Shown here piece after piece: positions 21,899 to 33,516 of a stretch of 64,000 nucleotides of DNA; position 1 is the first letter of the stretch, and the number at the start of each line of letters is the position of its first letter. The stretch comes from Zarea fungicola. Taxonomy: Eukaryota > Ascomycota > Sordariomycetes > Hypocreales > Cordycipitaceae. Both the position numbers and the translations under genes were made by a program. The stretch spans positions 25,136 through 89,135 of the forward strand of contig FWCC01000546.1 of assembly GCA_900169235.1 (NCBI GenBank). The letters are read 5' to 3'. The notes under the pieces were generated by a model. The model saw only the letters and a program-made list of their open reading frames with translations. It searched no databases and had not been told where the DNA came from.

Positions 21899-22713
21899 CA
21901 TGTACACAGCCTCTGACCGTCTCACCATTGCCAGATGCCATTCGATACCTCGCCACACATGACAATTCCTTTATCCGCTACTTCGAAGGCCACGAGGGGC
22001 CCGTAACATCCCTCGCCGTCCACCCGGGCAGCGACAACTTCATCTCCTGCTCACAGGACAACACCGTGCGCCTGTGGGACACGCAGACCAAAAACTGGCA
22101 AGGCCAGCTCCTTCTACGCTCCCCTTACCTAGCTGCCTACGACCCTTCGGGTACAGTGTTTGCCGTCGGCTGTCCAAGCTCCGGCTCCGTGCTCCTCTAT
22201 GACGTGCGCCACTACGACCGCGCGCCGTTTGCGACGATTGACATTGTCGAGCAGTGCCGCGGTGTCGACCGGAATCACGTCGTCCGCGGGTGGACAAGGC
22301 TCGAGTTCTCAAACGACGGCAAGTCGCTGCTGCTCGGCACCCGCGGTCCCGGTCATTTTTTGCTCGATGCGTTCGACGGCACGCTCAAGGCACACCTGCG
22401 CCGTCCCGGAGGGGCCACGCGCAGGTTGGCGGTCGGCGAGGGCGGTATGAGTGCTAACAGCAGCGGCGAGTTCGAGAGCAGCGGCGACTGCTGCTTTGCG
22501 CCGGACGGCCGGTTTGTCATTAGCGGCGCACGGCAGGACGTGCTCGTGTGGGATGCGCTCAAGGCCGCGGCCGCGGAGAACAAGGTCCTGGAGCCGGCCT
22601 GGACGCTGCCAGACAAGCGTGAGGCGGCCATCGTGGGCTTCAATCCGCGTTTCAACTTCTTTGCCACAGCGGACACAGAGCTTCTGTTTTGGCTGCCAGA
22701 TCCTCATGCCTAG
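21327..22713 (+). CDS. SWD2: WD40 protein Swd2 (COMPASS and cleavage/polyadenylation factor subunit)
   Basis: Exons 21327-21452, 21544-21778 and 21935-22713 give 379 residues. WD repeats are visible: SIDYNDDGELLMTSASDETLQIYNV, then after splicing TKQNNAIRYLATHDNSFIRYF, VTSLAVHPGSDNFISCSQDNTVRLWDTQ, GTVFAVGCPSSGSVLLYDVRHYDRAPF and CCFAPDGRFVISGARQDVLVWDAL. The HDNSFIRYFEGHEGPV block is characteristic of Swd2, which in yeast sits both in the Set1/COMPASS H3K4 methyltransferase and in the CPF 3'-end processing factor. The second intron (21779-21934, 156 nt) carries TA and GA microsatellites, is a multiple of three and has no in-frame stop. Length fits the family. Confidence 0.9.
21828..21893 (+). 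repeat. TA and GA dinucleotide microsatellites inside the SWD2 intron
   Basis: Alternating AT runs (about 21832-21860) are followed at 21862-21893 by roughly sixteen GA units, all within intron 2 of SWD2. If the intron were retained the GA run would encode alternating Arg-Glu. Confidence 0.9.
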
Positions 22714-23408
22714 GAAAAAAGAAGGCAGCGAAAGGGACATGAACAGGGGTGACAAAAATGGGATCAGAAAAACGGCGCACTTTTATTTATTGATTCGTTA
22801 GTTTCAAAACTAGCATGGGAAAGTCTGGATGGGCGTCTGGATTTATTTGCACATACGCTTTGCTGGTCAAACTCATACGCCAGCGGGCGCGCGACCAGTA
22901 ATTGATATCCTGGGTGGCTCTTACACACACATATATAAGTATTGTGCTTGATATGGAAACATTATGACATTTTAAAGTAAGATAAGAGATAATCCGAACA
23001 CACAGAGGTACCAAGAAGGTACCATGCTAATGCATTTACAATCATTATAACTTAGCTATCTTAAAGTCCACGACGCCTTTGCATATCATGCCCAACATGT
23101 TGTAGCTTCAAGCCATTTCTTTTTCCTGCTGCAAAAGGCAGGATTTTCTCTCTCGATGCATATAAAAGACCAAATATATGAAAAAAAGAAAAGAAACTAG
23201 CCCCAATAAACTTGGCAAAAAAACAAAACAAAACTGCCCATGCTCTAGATTAAACGCCCCGAGTAAGATTCTGTTGTTGCCCTAAACATTATCATACTCA
23301 AAAGCTTGTCGCTTCAAAACTGCAGAGGGAAAAACTATTAAATGGTAATATAGACTGGAAATGGGACAATAAATGCTCGTCTCGGTGTAAAAAGAAAGGT
23401 TCTGTTCA
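22714..23408. other. Convergent 3' region of SWD2 and the DUF7137 gene
   Basis: AT-rich spacer with poly-A stretches. No gene. Confidence 0.55.
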
Positions 23409-24296
23409 TCAGTTGAGCCAACCAAGGCCAAGGACAGTGGCGAGACACATAGCCGTTGCAAACTTGAGCGACTGGCCACCGATAGCAGGGGACGCAGCGC
23501 TGGCGTGACAGCCAGGGCATTTCCAATCTGAAAGATTGACATAATACTGGCGAGCATACAAGCCAAAGCTGAGGGCTGGGTATGAGCCCAAATAGCCAGG
23601 ATCGGGTTGGTCGTTCATCCCAATGTCCGAGTCCTTGACAATAAGGGAATACTGCTCAGTGAGGAGAGGCTGACTGGCATCATTTTGCTGGACCTTTGTG
23701 TCCCAAACATAATTGACCGCGGTCGCAAACGACATGTTGGCAGTCAAGGTCCAAGTGGCGCGGGCAGCTGTGCAACTGGCGAGGACGTCGACGGCCGTCG
23801 GGGTACCGAGCAAAGATGTGTAGTTCCAGCTAAACGTGACGTAGTCGCCAATTTTGTAGAGAGGAGTTCCGAGAGCCGTGGCAGCGGGCACAATTATGCT
23901 CACACCGCCAACAGGAGAATCTGGTGCAAAGGTTGTGTGTGTCGGCGCTGTGGTGGTCTGGTTTTTATTATTGTTGTTGCCAGACGCAGTTTTGCTCGGA
24001 TCCGTTGGCGAGGCAGTGTTTCCGTTACCAGTCGTGTTTGGAGGAGGCTTGCCGCCAGTATCTGACGGATTGCTTGGCGAGGGAGACCCTATAGAGCAGG
24101 TTAGTGACCGACTCACAAGCACAACGGCATAATCTCAGTCATCTTATCTCTTACCAGACGCAGAAGACGAGCTGCTGTCATCGGCGCGGACAAAGAGAGA
24201 ATCGCGCTCAGGAAGCCAGTTAGGCCAAGCCGAGACCACAGGTGCAACCGAGGACATGGCCAGGGCCAGTTGCATTAATGTTTCCGCAGGACGCAT
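23409..24296 (-). CDS. Secreted or GPI-anchored DUF7137-type cell-surface protein
   Basis: Two exons, 24296-24155 and 24088-23409, with a 66-nt intron, give 273 residues. A signal peptide lies in residues 1-24 (LMQLALAMSSVAPVVSA). A Ser/Thr/Asn/Pro-rich linker (SSSSASGSPSPSNPSDTGG and NNNNKNQTTTAPTHTT) is likely O-glycosylated. The conserved domain follows: GGVSIIVPAATALGTPLYKI, YVTFSWNYTSLLGTPTAVDV, then VNYVWDTKVQ, LLTEQYSLIVKDSD and YLGSYPALSFGLYARQYYV, the pattern of the fungal DUF7137 family as I recall it. The end (ASAASPAIGGQ plus LKFATAMCLATVLGLGWLN) is a small-residue site followed by a hydrophobic tail, which suggests GPI anchoring. Function of the family is not known to me; it is probably a wall or plasma-membrane surface protein. 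Confidence 0.85.
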
Positions 24297-25757
24297 GGTG
24301 AATGATTGAGCTGTAAATGACCAGACCGAGGCGAGGAGAAAATGAAAATGAAATGGCTTTGTTGTACAACAGAAGCTGGCTCAAGGTGAGAACAGTCGGG
24401 GCGATGGCAGCAACAACGGTCGACACGTATAGTGGCTTGTTATGTTTTTCAGGTCCAACGGTGCTGGCCCAGACAAGGTTTCAACGGTGGAGGCTGCCAG
24501 TTACTTTTTAGTCATTGGTGGCGCGCGGGTCGGAAAAAAAAAACGAATGAAAGTCTATCGGGAGCAAGCTGATGACAGCAAAAGAGAAGCGAGAGTCGTA
24601 AAGGATTCAAGAGAATTAGAATGTACGGCGGGAAGCGAGAGTCGGTGGCCGGAAGCACAGCAGAGGGGCAGAAGCGGATGGGAGGTAGGGAGGAGGAAAA
24701 CGACGATTTAGTATGGGATGCCAGCAAAATCTCTGGCGGTGTTGTCCAGAGTGTCTGAAAGGGGCGGAGCGGTCCTGTGGCCAATGTGTCTGTGCTAAGC
24801 TGCAGTCATTTTTAGTTGCCCAAGCAGTCGGCCGATTGCTGCGGGGCCTAGACTTGGGTGGACCGAATGTGCTTAAAAAGAAAAGTAGCAGATACGGTAC
24901 TAACCGCGAAGTAGGTACTAAGGCTAGTAAATTTACTGATACTACCCCCGTACCCTGTTATTTACAGCGCTGGTTTCGGGTGGCAACTGTGCACAGGACA
25001 TCGTATCCGCGCCACAGTAACCACGTGATCTCGTGTTTTTTTCTTTTTGCTGCGTTGGCCATGCCTCAACAACTGCAGCAAAATGGAGCTGTAAAGGCAA
25101 TAATTTCCGAGGTGGTGTATATCGCTTCCTTACTGGTTGACTGCAGATTTGAGTCTGTTTTCTTTGACTGGAATGCTCATCAAACTGCGAATGCAGGATT
25201 ACTTTCTCCAGCATACCAGGGATTCCTTCTCTCCTGCTTGTTTGCCGCAAGACCAAGGTGGTAGAGGTGGAGCTGGTGCGTCTCCTCAGTACCTAGTAGG
25301 CAGTAGGTACTCCATACCTGACCATAATTACAAACGTGCCCTCCACAGCAAGATTTTAGGTCTCTGAATCCACTAAAATGGTCCTAAAATTAGACATGCG
25401 ATCCGGCTGGAGCCGCCTTAAGCCATAGCTCCCGTACCACCAATGCAGACATCACGATATACATGTGGAAATAACCGAAATACTGTAAATGGCTCTATTT
25501 TGTGTCCGTTACATATTCAATACCAGAAATAAATTCTCGATGATTGCATGCACATTAGAATGCACTGAAACGACGCGGCATCGCCAGCATGCCTCCGCCA
25601 CATACAGCCTGCGTGCCGGCCGCAGCAGTCACTGGCACTGCTCGGCACGTGAGATATTCCTCACCTGGCAGCTGCCCTGCCACTTGCGCTCATCTTGGAG
25701 TCGGGAAATGCCCAAAATCTTCTCAAATCTACAAATTCTGCATTAATCTACTCCACC
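24297..25757. other. Divergent interval upstream of the DUF7137 and RRM genes
   Basis: About 1.5 kb. A 183-codon plus-strand frame (24713-25264) exists but has no domain-like segment and crosses a TAGGTACT-rich patch, so I do not call it. TAGGTACTCCATACC near 25306-25319 is a variant of the repeated TACTCCGTA word. Confidence 0.5.
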
Positions 25758-27017
25758 ATGGTCGTTTCATCACAGTCGGCGTCGGTGCATCGATCCCAGA
25801 TCCTTATTGATCACACCGAATATGATCGTCTGCTTTTGGTCGAAGCAAAATACGGTAAGAAACAATGGTAAAACTTTAGCGCGATTAAAAACTAATCAAG
25901 CCTAGGTAGTCTGTGCCAAAATCTAATTCGAGGCGGAGTCGACACAGCCGTGATCGAGGTAAGAGAACCAGCCAGTCTATATGGACTCTCTCTAATGCAC
26001 GTGAAAAGCTTCTTAGTCAGGGCAATAATACGCAAAAGGACCAAAAAGCATCATTCGACAGCTTGAATGGTATTGAAGAGCAGGAAAAGTCTACACCGAC
26101 CAGCACTATCGTGGATTATCGCGGTAGATCGCAGGGTGCTCCAAGAACAGGCCCATTTTATGACGTGCAAAAGCATGGGAACAGACAGGAAAGTGACTGT
26201 GAATCTGAATCTCCTCCCGAATCACTCACTTCCCATGATCAGAGCTCTCTGGACCCAGATGATTCGGTATCCGTTATAGATGGCAGACGTTCATATGAAC
26301 GTGATACTAGGAGGACAGTGCAGCTAAACAACCTGCCTCTCACCACGACACATGCTGATATCGTTGGCACCATTCGAGGGGGTCCTGTTATTGACATCTA
26401 TATCAATTTGAAGGAACATAGAGCTGCGGTATCTTTCGTCCACGGCCAGCACGCGAAAAACTATTACGAGTTTGCTCAAGCATTCGGCGTGTACATACAA
26501 GGCTCCCAAGTTAGTTGCTCCGCCAGAATGCTTCCCATATCACCTCCCACGCTGACCGAGTCTAGGTTACCGTCTCATGGAGTGCCCGCCAGTTTGTTCT
26601 TGCACCATACATGGCGCAACAGATAAGAGGCGGTGCTTCTCGAAATCTCGTGATCCGCTACTATGACAGACGAATCACGGCGGATTCCATTCGTGAGGAC
26701 CTGGAGCATATCCACAATCTTTCCGTCATCAGCGTCGAATTTTCCGGGCTAGACTGCTATATTGGGATAAACTCCATCACTGCAGCGAACTTTGCACGCA
26801 CTTGCATGATGAGTCGTCTGTGAGTACATGAGCCCTTTCCTATCTACCGCTGCTAACTTAAATACACAGCCCTTACAGAGGATCACGAATCGAATGGGGC
26901 CCCGACGAATGCATGCAGTCGTTGGATCAACTGAAGCGACTCAAGCATGCGCCCCCGACAAGGGTTTACAAATCTGCCAGCCTAAATCGATTTTCTCTGC
27001 TCCATCTCGATGATTGA
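25758..27017 (+). CDS. Five-exon RNA-recognition-motif protein (Nrd1/Mrn1-like RRM pair)
   Basis: The gene is spread over several frames. Exons 25758-25854, 25906-25958, 26021-26509, 26566-26819 and 26870-27017 join into 346 residues; introns are 50-62 nt with GTAAGA, GTAAGA, GTTAGT and GTGAGT donors and CTAAT/CTGAC/CTAAC branches. The N-terminus (SQILIDHTEYDRLLLVEAKY, then GSLCQNLIRGGVDTAVIE) is a conserved-looking cap. After an acidic Ser-rich linker come two RRM-like folds: RTVQLNNLPLTTTHADIVGTI with AAVSFVHGQHAKNYY, and RNLVIRYYDRRITADSIRED with CYIGINSITAANFARTCMM, completed by splicing with PYRGSRIEWGPDEC. The pattern is that of the fungal Nrd1/Mrn1 group of RNA-binding proteins that bind specific mRNAs. 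Family name is moderately sure; the exon joins are consistent throughout. Confidence 0.8.
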
Positions 27018-27607
27018 GACGAAATTAGGAGCGTCATGCATATTACGTCCCACAGGCATGAAGTTGCTATGCAAAGGACCAAACTGGTTAGTCGCTAGTT
27101 TTAAGGTAGACATATGAACTTTGACGGAACAAAATTGCACGCAGTTAGTTGGGACGGCGCTGGAGCAATCAAAACGCATCATTGAGTCAATAATGGCGAC
27201 CAAGGACTACTATTTATCCTCAGCTTCTCCCGTGTTTATGCCCTGCGCCTCCTTTCCGGGTATATTATCGCATTTGCCCATTGCATCCCACCCAAATCAG
27301 CCGCAAGAAAATGGCCCCTGTCGTATTCTCCTGCTTTGTGCAATAAAAATAAAAAGAAAAGGAGAGAAAAAACAAATAAATAAATAGGCAAGTTTTAGGG
27401 TGTAAAAGGTCCTTGCGCCGTTCCTTTTGAAAAATTGTCGGGGTCGTCGCAGGATATTGATAAAGAAAAAACGAGACACCCAAAGCTCTCTCCTGTCGAC
27501 AAAAAACCGAGACCGTATAAATTTCGCAGAACAGTGTTAAGACTAAAATGACTCTCACAGACAAACGAAAGAAAAGAGAAATTGGTGTTAAGAGATGGTT
27601 GTAACGC
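27018..27607. other. Convergent 3' region of the RRM gene and DCP2
   Basis: Mixed A/T-rich sequence; no supportable gene. Confidence 0.5.
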
Positions 27608-30244
27608 TCACCGTGAGACAGTATTAGTGACGGATTGAAGATATCCCAGCAGGAAGCTCTCATCGGCAGGTGAGATAGGTGTCTGGCTACCACGGCGTGA
27701 GATATCGCCCGAAGAGCTGGGGTCGCCGGCTCCTCCAGCGGCAGAGGATGCAAGCGATGCAAGCCGGGACCGTGATACGTCCCGGGGTGCAGGATTGCCG
27801 TTGCCTATCTCGTGGATGGTGCCGCCAAGTGGTGAATGGGCCTGAAGCTGCGGTACTGTAGGTTGCTTGTTGCCGAAGAGGGAGAGCAACTGGCGTTTTT
27901 GGTCGGTGCCACCGCCGCCAGCATTGCCGGACCCAGAGAGGGCCGGCTGCTGAGGTAGCGGAGGCTGCTGCGGCTGCGGCTGCGGCTTTTGGCTCTGTGG
28001 AGCATGGGCTAGGTAGGGAGAGGAGACGTTGCTCTGCGCGGCAAGACTGCTTGCACGATGAGCCGGGCTGGGCTGCAATGAGTACTGCTGGTGGCTACCT
28101 GGCTGAAGAGACAGATTTTCTATGCCAAGCTCGACGGGGACTTCGGATGAGAGTTTGGGCTGGGACGGTGCTGAGAATTCGGGCCTGAAGCCGGGCGCGG
28201 GTACGGCCTGTAGCTGCTGCCTTGGTTGTGCCGCAGGTGACTGCGGCCCGGCCTTTTTGAACATGCCCAGGAGTGCGCTCCGGTGCGTATCAGCAGGGGC
28301 AGGAGGAACATTCCTCGTATTTCCAGCTTGATACTGTAGCTGCTGCTGCTGCAGCTGTCGTTGTTGGTGCTGAAACTGTAGCTGTTGTTGCTGAAGCTGA
28401 AGCTGTTGTTGCTGAAGCTGAAGCTGTTGTTGCTGTTGCTGTTGCTGTTGCTGTTGCACCTGAGCGTTGAATTGCTTTTGCGGCGGCATTGCTTGTACGG
28501 GGATATGCTTCGGAGACTGATGAGGCTGCTGGGCCGGATATTGGCTATATGGCGGAGGGGGTGGAAGATTTTGTACTGCCGGACCCGCGGAGGACAGGGT
28601 GGGCGTTTCAATCATGGGCAGGGGTTCCTGTGGAACAGGAACAGGCAGTTGCTGAGGCTCAGATGGTTGTCTTTTGAAGGCGTTGAGGAGGGCCATGGAC
28701 TGGCCCGTGAGCTGCATTGGTGGCACTCCATGCTGAAATGGCAGGCTGCCTTGTGGTACACTGGCCTGCTGCCACTGCTGGTATGGAGGACGAGGCATAG
28801 CGGAGTTTGTATTTGCACCTGATTCTTGGAATGCGCTGTTGTTGAACATGGCGCGCTGGATCTGAGGTGGAAGCGGCTGAGGGTGTACGAGCGGAATCGA
28901 CTTTTGCGGCTGGTGCTGCGGAGCCCCCGGAGGCCCATGGGCTGCCGATGAGCCTGCGAATTGATGCTGCTTCTGTGGTAAATTGACTGTACCATGCGGT
29001 AAAGAGAAAGATGCCGGCTGTTGCGGAACATGGACGTCAGCTGGCTGATGGTGCAGGTTGTCGTGGCGGTGAGGGTGCTGTGGTTGGGAGGCGTTGGTGA
29101 AGGTATGTCCATGTGATGTATTGGGCATATAAGTGCCTTCTTGTGCATGAATTAGAGAAGAATCCGGGTTGTTCGACTGTAAGATGGACAGCAGTGCACT
29201 GCCTTTGTCCCCTTGGGTTATGGTTGGCTGCAAGCCTTGTGTCGGCGGTTGCATCTTAAGCAAGCGCTGAAGTTCTCTTGTAGCGCCATCAAGACTAGCA
29301 ATAGATGTTGGCTGCTGAAGATAGCTTGCGCCAGGATCCGTTGTGTACGTTTCGTCTTCCGTGTGTCCCTCGTCCACAGAGAGGTGGGCGTGCGAGGTAG
29401 GATAATTCAAGCTGGCCACGCGCATTTCCGCTTGTCGCTTCTGCGCAGTTACCCATTTTTTAAGGGGAACGAGAAATGGTGCAACCATGTAAAACTTGTT
29501 GGCCCCAACCACAGGCTCATTTTGGTTCTGCACTGTCTTCTTTCGGAATGCTGGGAGTTCAGACAGCTTGTACCATTGGATTTTGCTGATTTCTTTGCGA
29601 GTTTGTGGTTGGAAATTGTAGTCCATAGGGACATCGCGGAAGACGTAGAGACGTAGCTGCTGCTCCCGCATAGAAATTTCAATATATTTTGGTTTGCCCG
29701 TAGTTGGGACGAGGCCGTGGGCGCGAAGGTCCATGCCTGTCTCCTCGAAGACTTCGCGCACGGCGCAGTCCAGGTCATCTTCGTCCTTGTTGATTTTACC
29801 ACGCGGAAAACTCCAGTTCGCGCCTTTCTTCCAGCCTTTGACCAGGACGACTGAGTCCATGTCATGGTTGAGGAGGATGGCGCCACGGACGGGGATCCGT
29901 GTCTTGTATTGGAGAAAGACATCAAACGCGGCCATGTGGTTCTCGACGGAAAATGACGCCAGTAACGGGCAGTGCTGAAAAATGCGCAGACAGAAAGTGC
30001 GTAGGGTCATGGATGGGAGAGAGGGGTCGAGGGGGCGGATAAAATCCTCGTAAAACCATTGGGCTTCCTCGACTTGGAAGCATATTCGTTCGACTGATGA
30101 CAAGTCTTCCTGCGGAAGATTGATGATGAACCTCACGCAGAGGTCATCCAACCCTAGAAGCAAAACAGTTAGCCATAGGAGCCGACAAAGTCAGCGCTTC
30201 TACTGTTTCTCACAATCTTCCAGCTGCATTTGCTGGCTCGCCAT
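27608..30244 (-). CDS. DCP2: mRNA decapping enzyme Dcp2
   Basis: A 31-nt first exon (30244-30214, MASQQMQLED) is spliced over a 60-nt intron to 30153-27608, giving 858 residues. The N-terminal Dcp1-binding helical domain reads WLDDLCVRFIINLP to YEDFIRPLDPSLPSM. The Nudix domain carries the full signature G-x5-E-x7-REVFEETG (GKINKDEDDLDCAV then REVFEETGMD), followed by the Box B region. The C-terminal 600 residues are disordered, with a Gln-rich block, Pro/Gln/His-rich stretches and several leucine motifs of the kind that bind Edc3/Pat1 (LLGMFKKAG, LLSLFGNKQ, FLLGYLQSV). Dcp2 removes the m7G cap and commits mRNA to 5'-3' decay in P-bodies. Long C-terminal tails are usual in filamentous fungi. 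Divergent from the DUF4112 gene. Confidence 0.95.
28330..28462 (-). repeat. Poly-glutamine repeat tract in DCP2
   Basis: CAG/CAA codons encode a run of eleven Gln and then repeated LQLQQQQ units in the disordered tail of Dcp2. Such tracts vary in length between strains and promote phase separation in RNA-granule proteins. Confidence 0.9.
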
Positions 30245-31354
30245 CGTTTCGTGTGCTGGTTAGAGATGAATAGGTCGTCGCACCGAGATTCGCTACCAAG
30301 CTCGGGCTAAACTGGTGCGCAAGATGTGGCTGTGCAGCCGCGTGGAGGGTGGGTGGCGGGGCCGGTTTGGGCTGAGATGCATGAGCCACATGTGATTTTG
30401 GTTGCCCAATTGTGGCTTGCGCAGGTGGTTGAGTTTTGGCTGGATTTCTCAGGAATGATTATAAATCTGGATTGTTGGGTTGTGTGATGGGTGCGTTGCT
30501 GAAATTAAGATCGCGCATGATACCGTTGGAAACTAGGTATTGCACACTGACTACCGCCAAAGGGCGATGTTTGATATTCACGTGAAGGGCGCCAGTCCAC
30601 TACCTTTTAATTAACCACATTGGTATTAGCAGTAAAGGGACGAATGTGGACGTTGCCGCGCCACAGAAGGGACAAAACAGGGGAAATGTTTTCAGTAAAT
30701 AGGAATTACCAAAACAGAGCCAGATTCTGTAGAACCATTGTGCGTAAGGACCTACTCTCTGGTAAAGGGAGTATTGCCTGGTTGTTAGGTTGTCTGTGGA
30801 AGGTATCGGCTAAAAATAGCTTTATAACAAGGTGTACTCCGTAAAGGTACTAAGGAACCGAGTACAGTACCTAGTGCTGTCCACTGCAGGCCGGCGCTGG
30901 AGGCAGCCAAGAAGTGGTCGATCGAAAGCCAAGTGCCAAACCACGATAGGCTCTGGTGGCTGCCGATGAGCGCCAAATTACATCATCATTCAGCTCCGTC
31001 CAGGGAACACATGGTACTCTTCCAGCGCCAAAACCGGGAACCCAAACTCAACAGTAAAATCATGGCCATGCGCACAAATCATAGATATATTAACCACACC
31101 GAATCCCGTTTGCGGGCCATTCTCACATCCCGAGTAAACCTTTGCATTGGCCTCCATTGCTTTACTGCTGTTTGACATCTAAGCGCCGGGAACAATCGCC
31201 CTTCCTCCAATCGTCTCACTCGTTGTGGCGACCGCCCAAGCTCATTTTTATTTGGAAAAAGTACTTATTAGACCACTCATTCCTCGCAGCACTGCACAAA
31301 CCTTTGTCGCGCGCACACACTGCTCCTGTTACACACGGCAGAACATCGCTGAAG
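30245..31354. other. Divergent promoter region of DCP2 and the DUF4112 gene
   Basis: No gene. A TACTCCGTA word at 30835-30843 lies beside GGTACTAAGG and AGTACCTAG. Confidence 0.55.
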
Positions 31355-32340
31355 ATGACGTCCATGGTGGCTAAGATGGTTGGGAAGAAGATTCTGGGGG
31401 AGACGCTACAGAATAAATTCGGCAAAGAGGCAAGCTTGTTCTATCTCATTCTCAAGCCACCCACCACCTTGCAGTTCACTGATACGCCGCGCGTAACTAG
31501 GATCCTTACTTCGAACAGGTCCCCGCGACACGATTGAATGGGAAGCCAAGCACTACGAAGTTCAAAAAGCAGAGAAAGGCTCTACCGCCGGGTATCTCTG
31601 AGCACGATGGCCAGGTCCTCACAAAGGTCAAACGGCGCGCATATCGCCTTGACATGGCTCTTTTTTCGTTATTGGGCATCAAATTTGGATGGGGTAGCGC
31701 CATTGGTTTAGTTCCCTTGTAAGTTTGATCACCGTAAATGTCCGTTAATACTTTAGGAGGCCGCCGCTAACAAAACGTCAGTGCGGGTGATGCGATTGAT
31801 TGCATCCTGGCCTTGATGGTCATGCGCACAGCTGATCAGATTGAGGGCGGGTTGCCATTCTTCATAAAATTTCAAATGCTTCTGAACATTGCGTTTGATT
31901 TTGCAATTGGTCTCGCACCATTCGTCGGTGATCTTGTCGATGCAATGTTCAAGGCCAATACGCGGAACGCCGTGCTTCTCGAGAAACACCTACGAGAGCA
32001 GGGCCAGAAGAATCTCAAGAGGGAGCACTTGCCGGTTCCCGACGTCGACCCTAGCGACCCGGAGGAATTCGACCGACTGCACCGTCTCGATGATAGAACT
32101 GGCGGCGGCCACCATCGCCACGGTCATGCCAACGAGCCCCCTGTGTACCACACACACGGCACAATCCCCGCTCAGCAAGCTGGTGTAACAAGTAGCTCGA
32201 TCGCGACTGTGCCACCGACAGCCCCAGATGAGGCAAGGGTTCATGAGAGCCGTGGGTGGTTTGGCCACAGCAAGAACCGGCCAGACGATCTCGAAATGGG
32301 CCATGCCAGGAGCAAGAAGCACAGCAGACGTTGGCAATAA
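31355..32340 (+). CDS. DUF4112 membrane-associated protein
   Basis: Exons 31355-31429, 31501-31718 and 31782-32340 give 283 residues. Exon 1 ends KFGKE and exon 2 opens DPYFEQVPATRL, which matches the continuous motif seen in fungal DUF4112 proteins; this fixes a GC-AG intron (31430-31500, donor GAG|GCAAGC). The DUF4112 core follows: VLTKVKRRAYRLDMALFSLL, FGWGSAIGLVPFAGDAIDCI and LLNIAFDFAIGLAPFVGDLV, with short hydrophobic segments and two GDxxD-type turns, ending ANTRNAVLLEKHLRE. The C-terminal 100 residues are charged and His-rich (GGGHHRHGHANEPP). Domain function is unknown; membrane association is inferred from the hydrophobic segments. Confidence 0.9.
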
Positions 32341-33135
32341 GGCTGTGGAAAAAGGTCCACTGTTCAGTGTCATAAAAAAAAGGAACCCTAGCCGTTAAGC
32401 TTTGCCGTAGACCTGGAAGAACGAACATGGAATGTGGTGTACACTTGAAATGTTTGAGGGAATGAAGATTAACGTATAAAAAGATACCAGTGCATGACGA
32501 AACTGCACGACATGATGTTCTAGCGAGCCCTAGCGAGTTATCTACATAGTATCAAAATGTATTTGAATACTTCCTGGGTCAATGGACGACCAATTCACCG
32601 AGCTGAGGCTAATAACTGTCTATTGGCCGAAAGTACGGAGTACGGAGGAGTGACGGAATATTGGTGTATACCGGTTGCATGGGGCGACACAGGGGAGGTC
32701 GGGAGTGTAGTGTTACTGGAGTGACGGCTCTCCCTGAGCCCAGAGTTTGGCCGAGCGTCCCATCCCTTGTGGTCCACCTCCACGTTCAGCATTCACGATG
32801 GAGCCGTGAAAGCATTTCCGATGTGGTCTCCGAGCTCCCGCAAAACACTCGGTCTGAGGCGTAATAGGTTCAACTCCAAAAACAGGCACTGGATCAGGCC
32901 CACCACCGGCGCGTGAGAGCTTGATTGTTTGCTGATTGATAAACCGTGCCTTGATGACGCCAGGCTTACCAAGGGACAAAGGGTGCACAGGTAGGCGCGG
33001 GCACAGCCCCTGCAATCCTGCAAATCAAAGACAAGCAGGATGAGGCTCAAACTGGCATGGGCTCTCTAAACCAAAGCTTGGGCGGCACCGCCTCACTGGT
33101 ACGACCGAGCTACCTCGACGCGCGAGCTGCAGTTC

Positions 33136-33141
33136 ACGCGT
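33136..33141. promoter_or_regulatory. MluI cell-cycle box (ACGCGT) upstream of RNR2
   Basis: A perfect palindromic ACGCGT about 380 bp before the RNR2 ATG. In yeasts this is the MBF site that drives G1/S transcription of ribonucleotide reductase genes. Confidence 0.55.
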
Positions 33142-33325
33142 TTCGCTGGCCAAGCTAGTTGAAGTGAGGTGGCTGGAGCACAGTGGCGGCGATACAGAGT
33201 CTTGGGTGTTGTTCGTACCGGTCAGGTACCTTGCAGACGCTCCACTACCAGGGTCTTTTAAGTGGGCCACTTTAGCTGGTTGCCCCAGAGGCTGCTTAAT
33301 AGACCCACGGCAAGAACACGCTTCG

Positions 33326-33331
33326 ACGCGT
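33326..33331. promoter_or_regulatory. MluI cell-cycle box (ACGCGT) upstream of RNR2
   Basis: A second perfect ACGCGT about 190 bp before the RNR2 ATG, a typical promoter distance. Confidence 0.6.
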
Positions 33332-33516
33332 CTTTCTGCACGTGACGGTGTGGTACTGCTTGTACAAAAGCCTGTGGTGCCACCCGCTACTTACCGTTGA
33401 ACCTATTCTCTACGCGACTTCAATCCACGTCAGGCACACCTTAATTCCAATTGTCCTCTTTATTTCCAGACTCTTGCCCTGAACTTGCTCATCTTCACAC
33501 CGCACATCACATTGCA

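Larger units (their letters stand above)
32341..33516. other. Upstream region of RNR2
   Basis: About 1.2 kb between the DUF4112 stop and RNR2 on the same strand. It carries TACGGAGTACGGAGG at 32634-32648 and two perfect ACGCGT boxes (annotated separately). No supportable ORF. Confidence 0.55.

Noticed and set aside
24713..25264. 183-codon plus-strand frame
   Set aside because: No domain-like segment, crosses repeated TAGGTACT-type intergenic sequence, and lies in a divergent promoter region.
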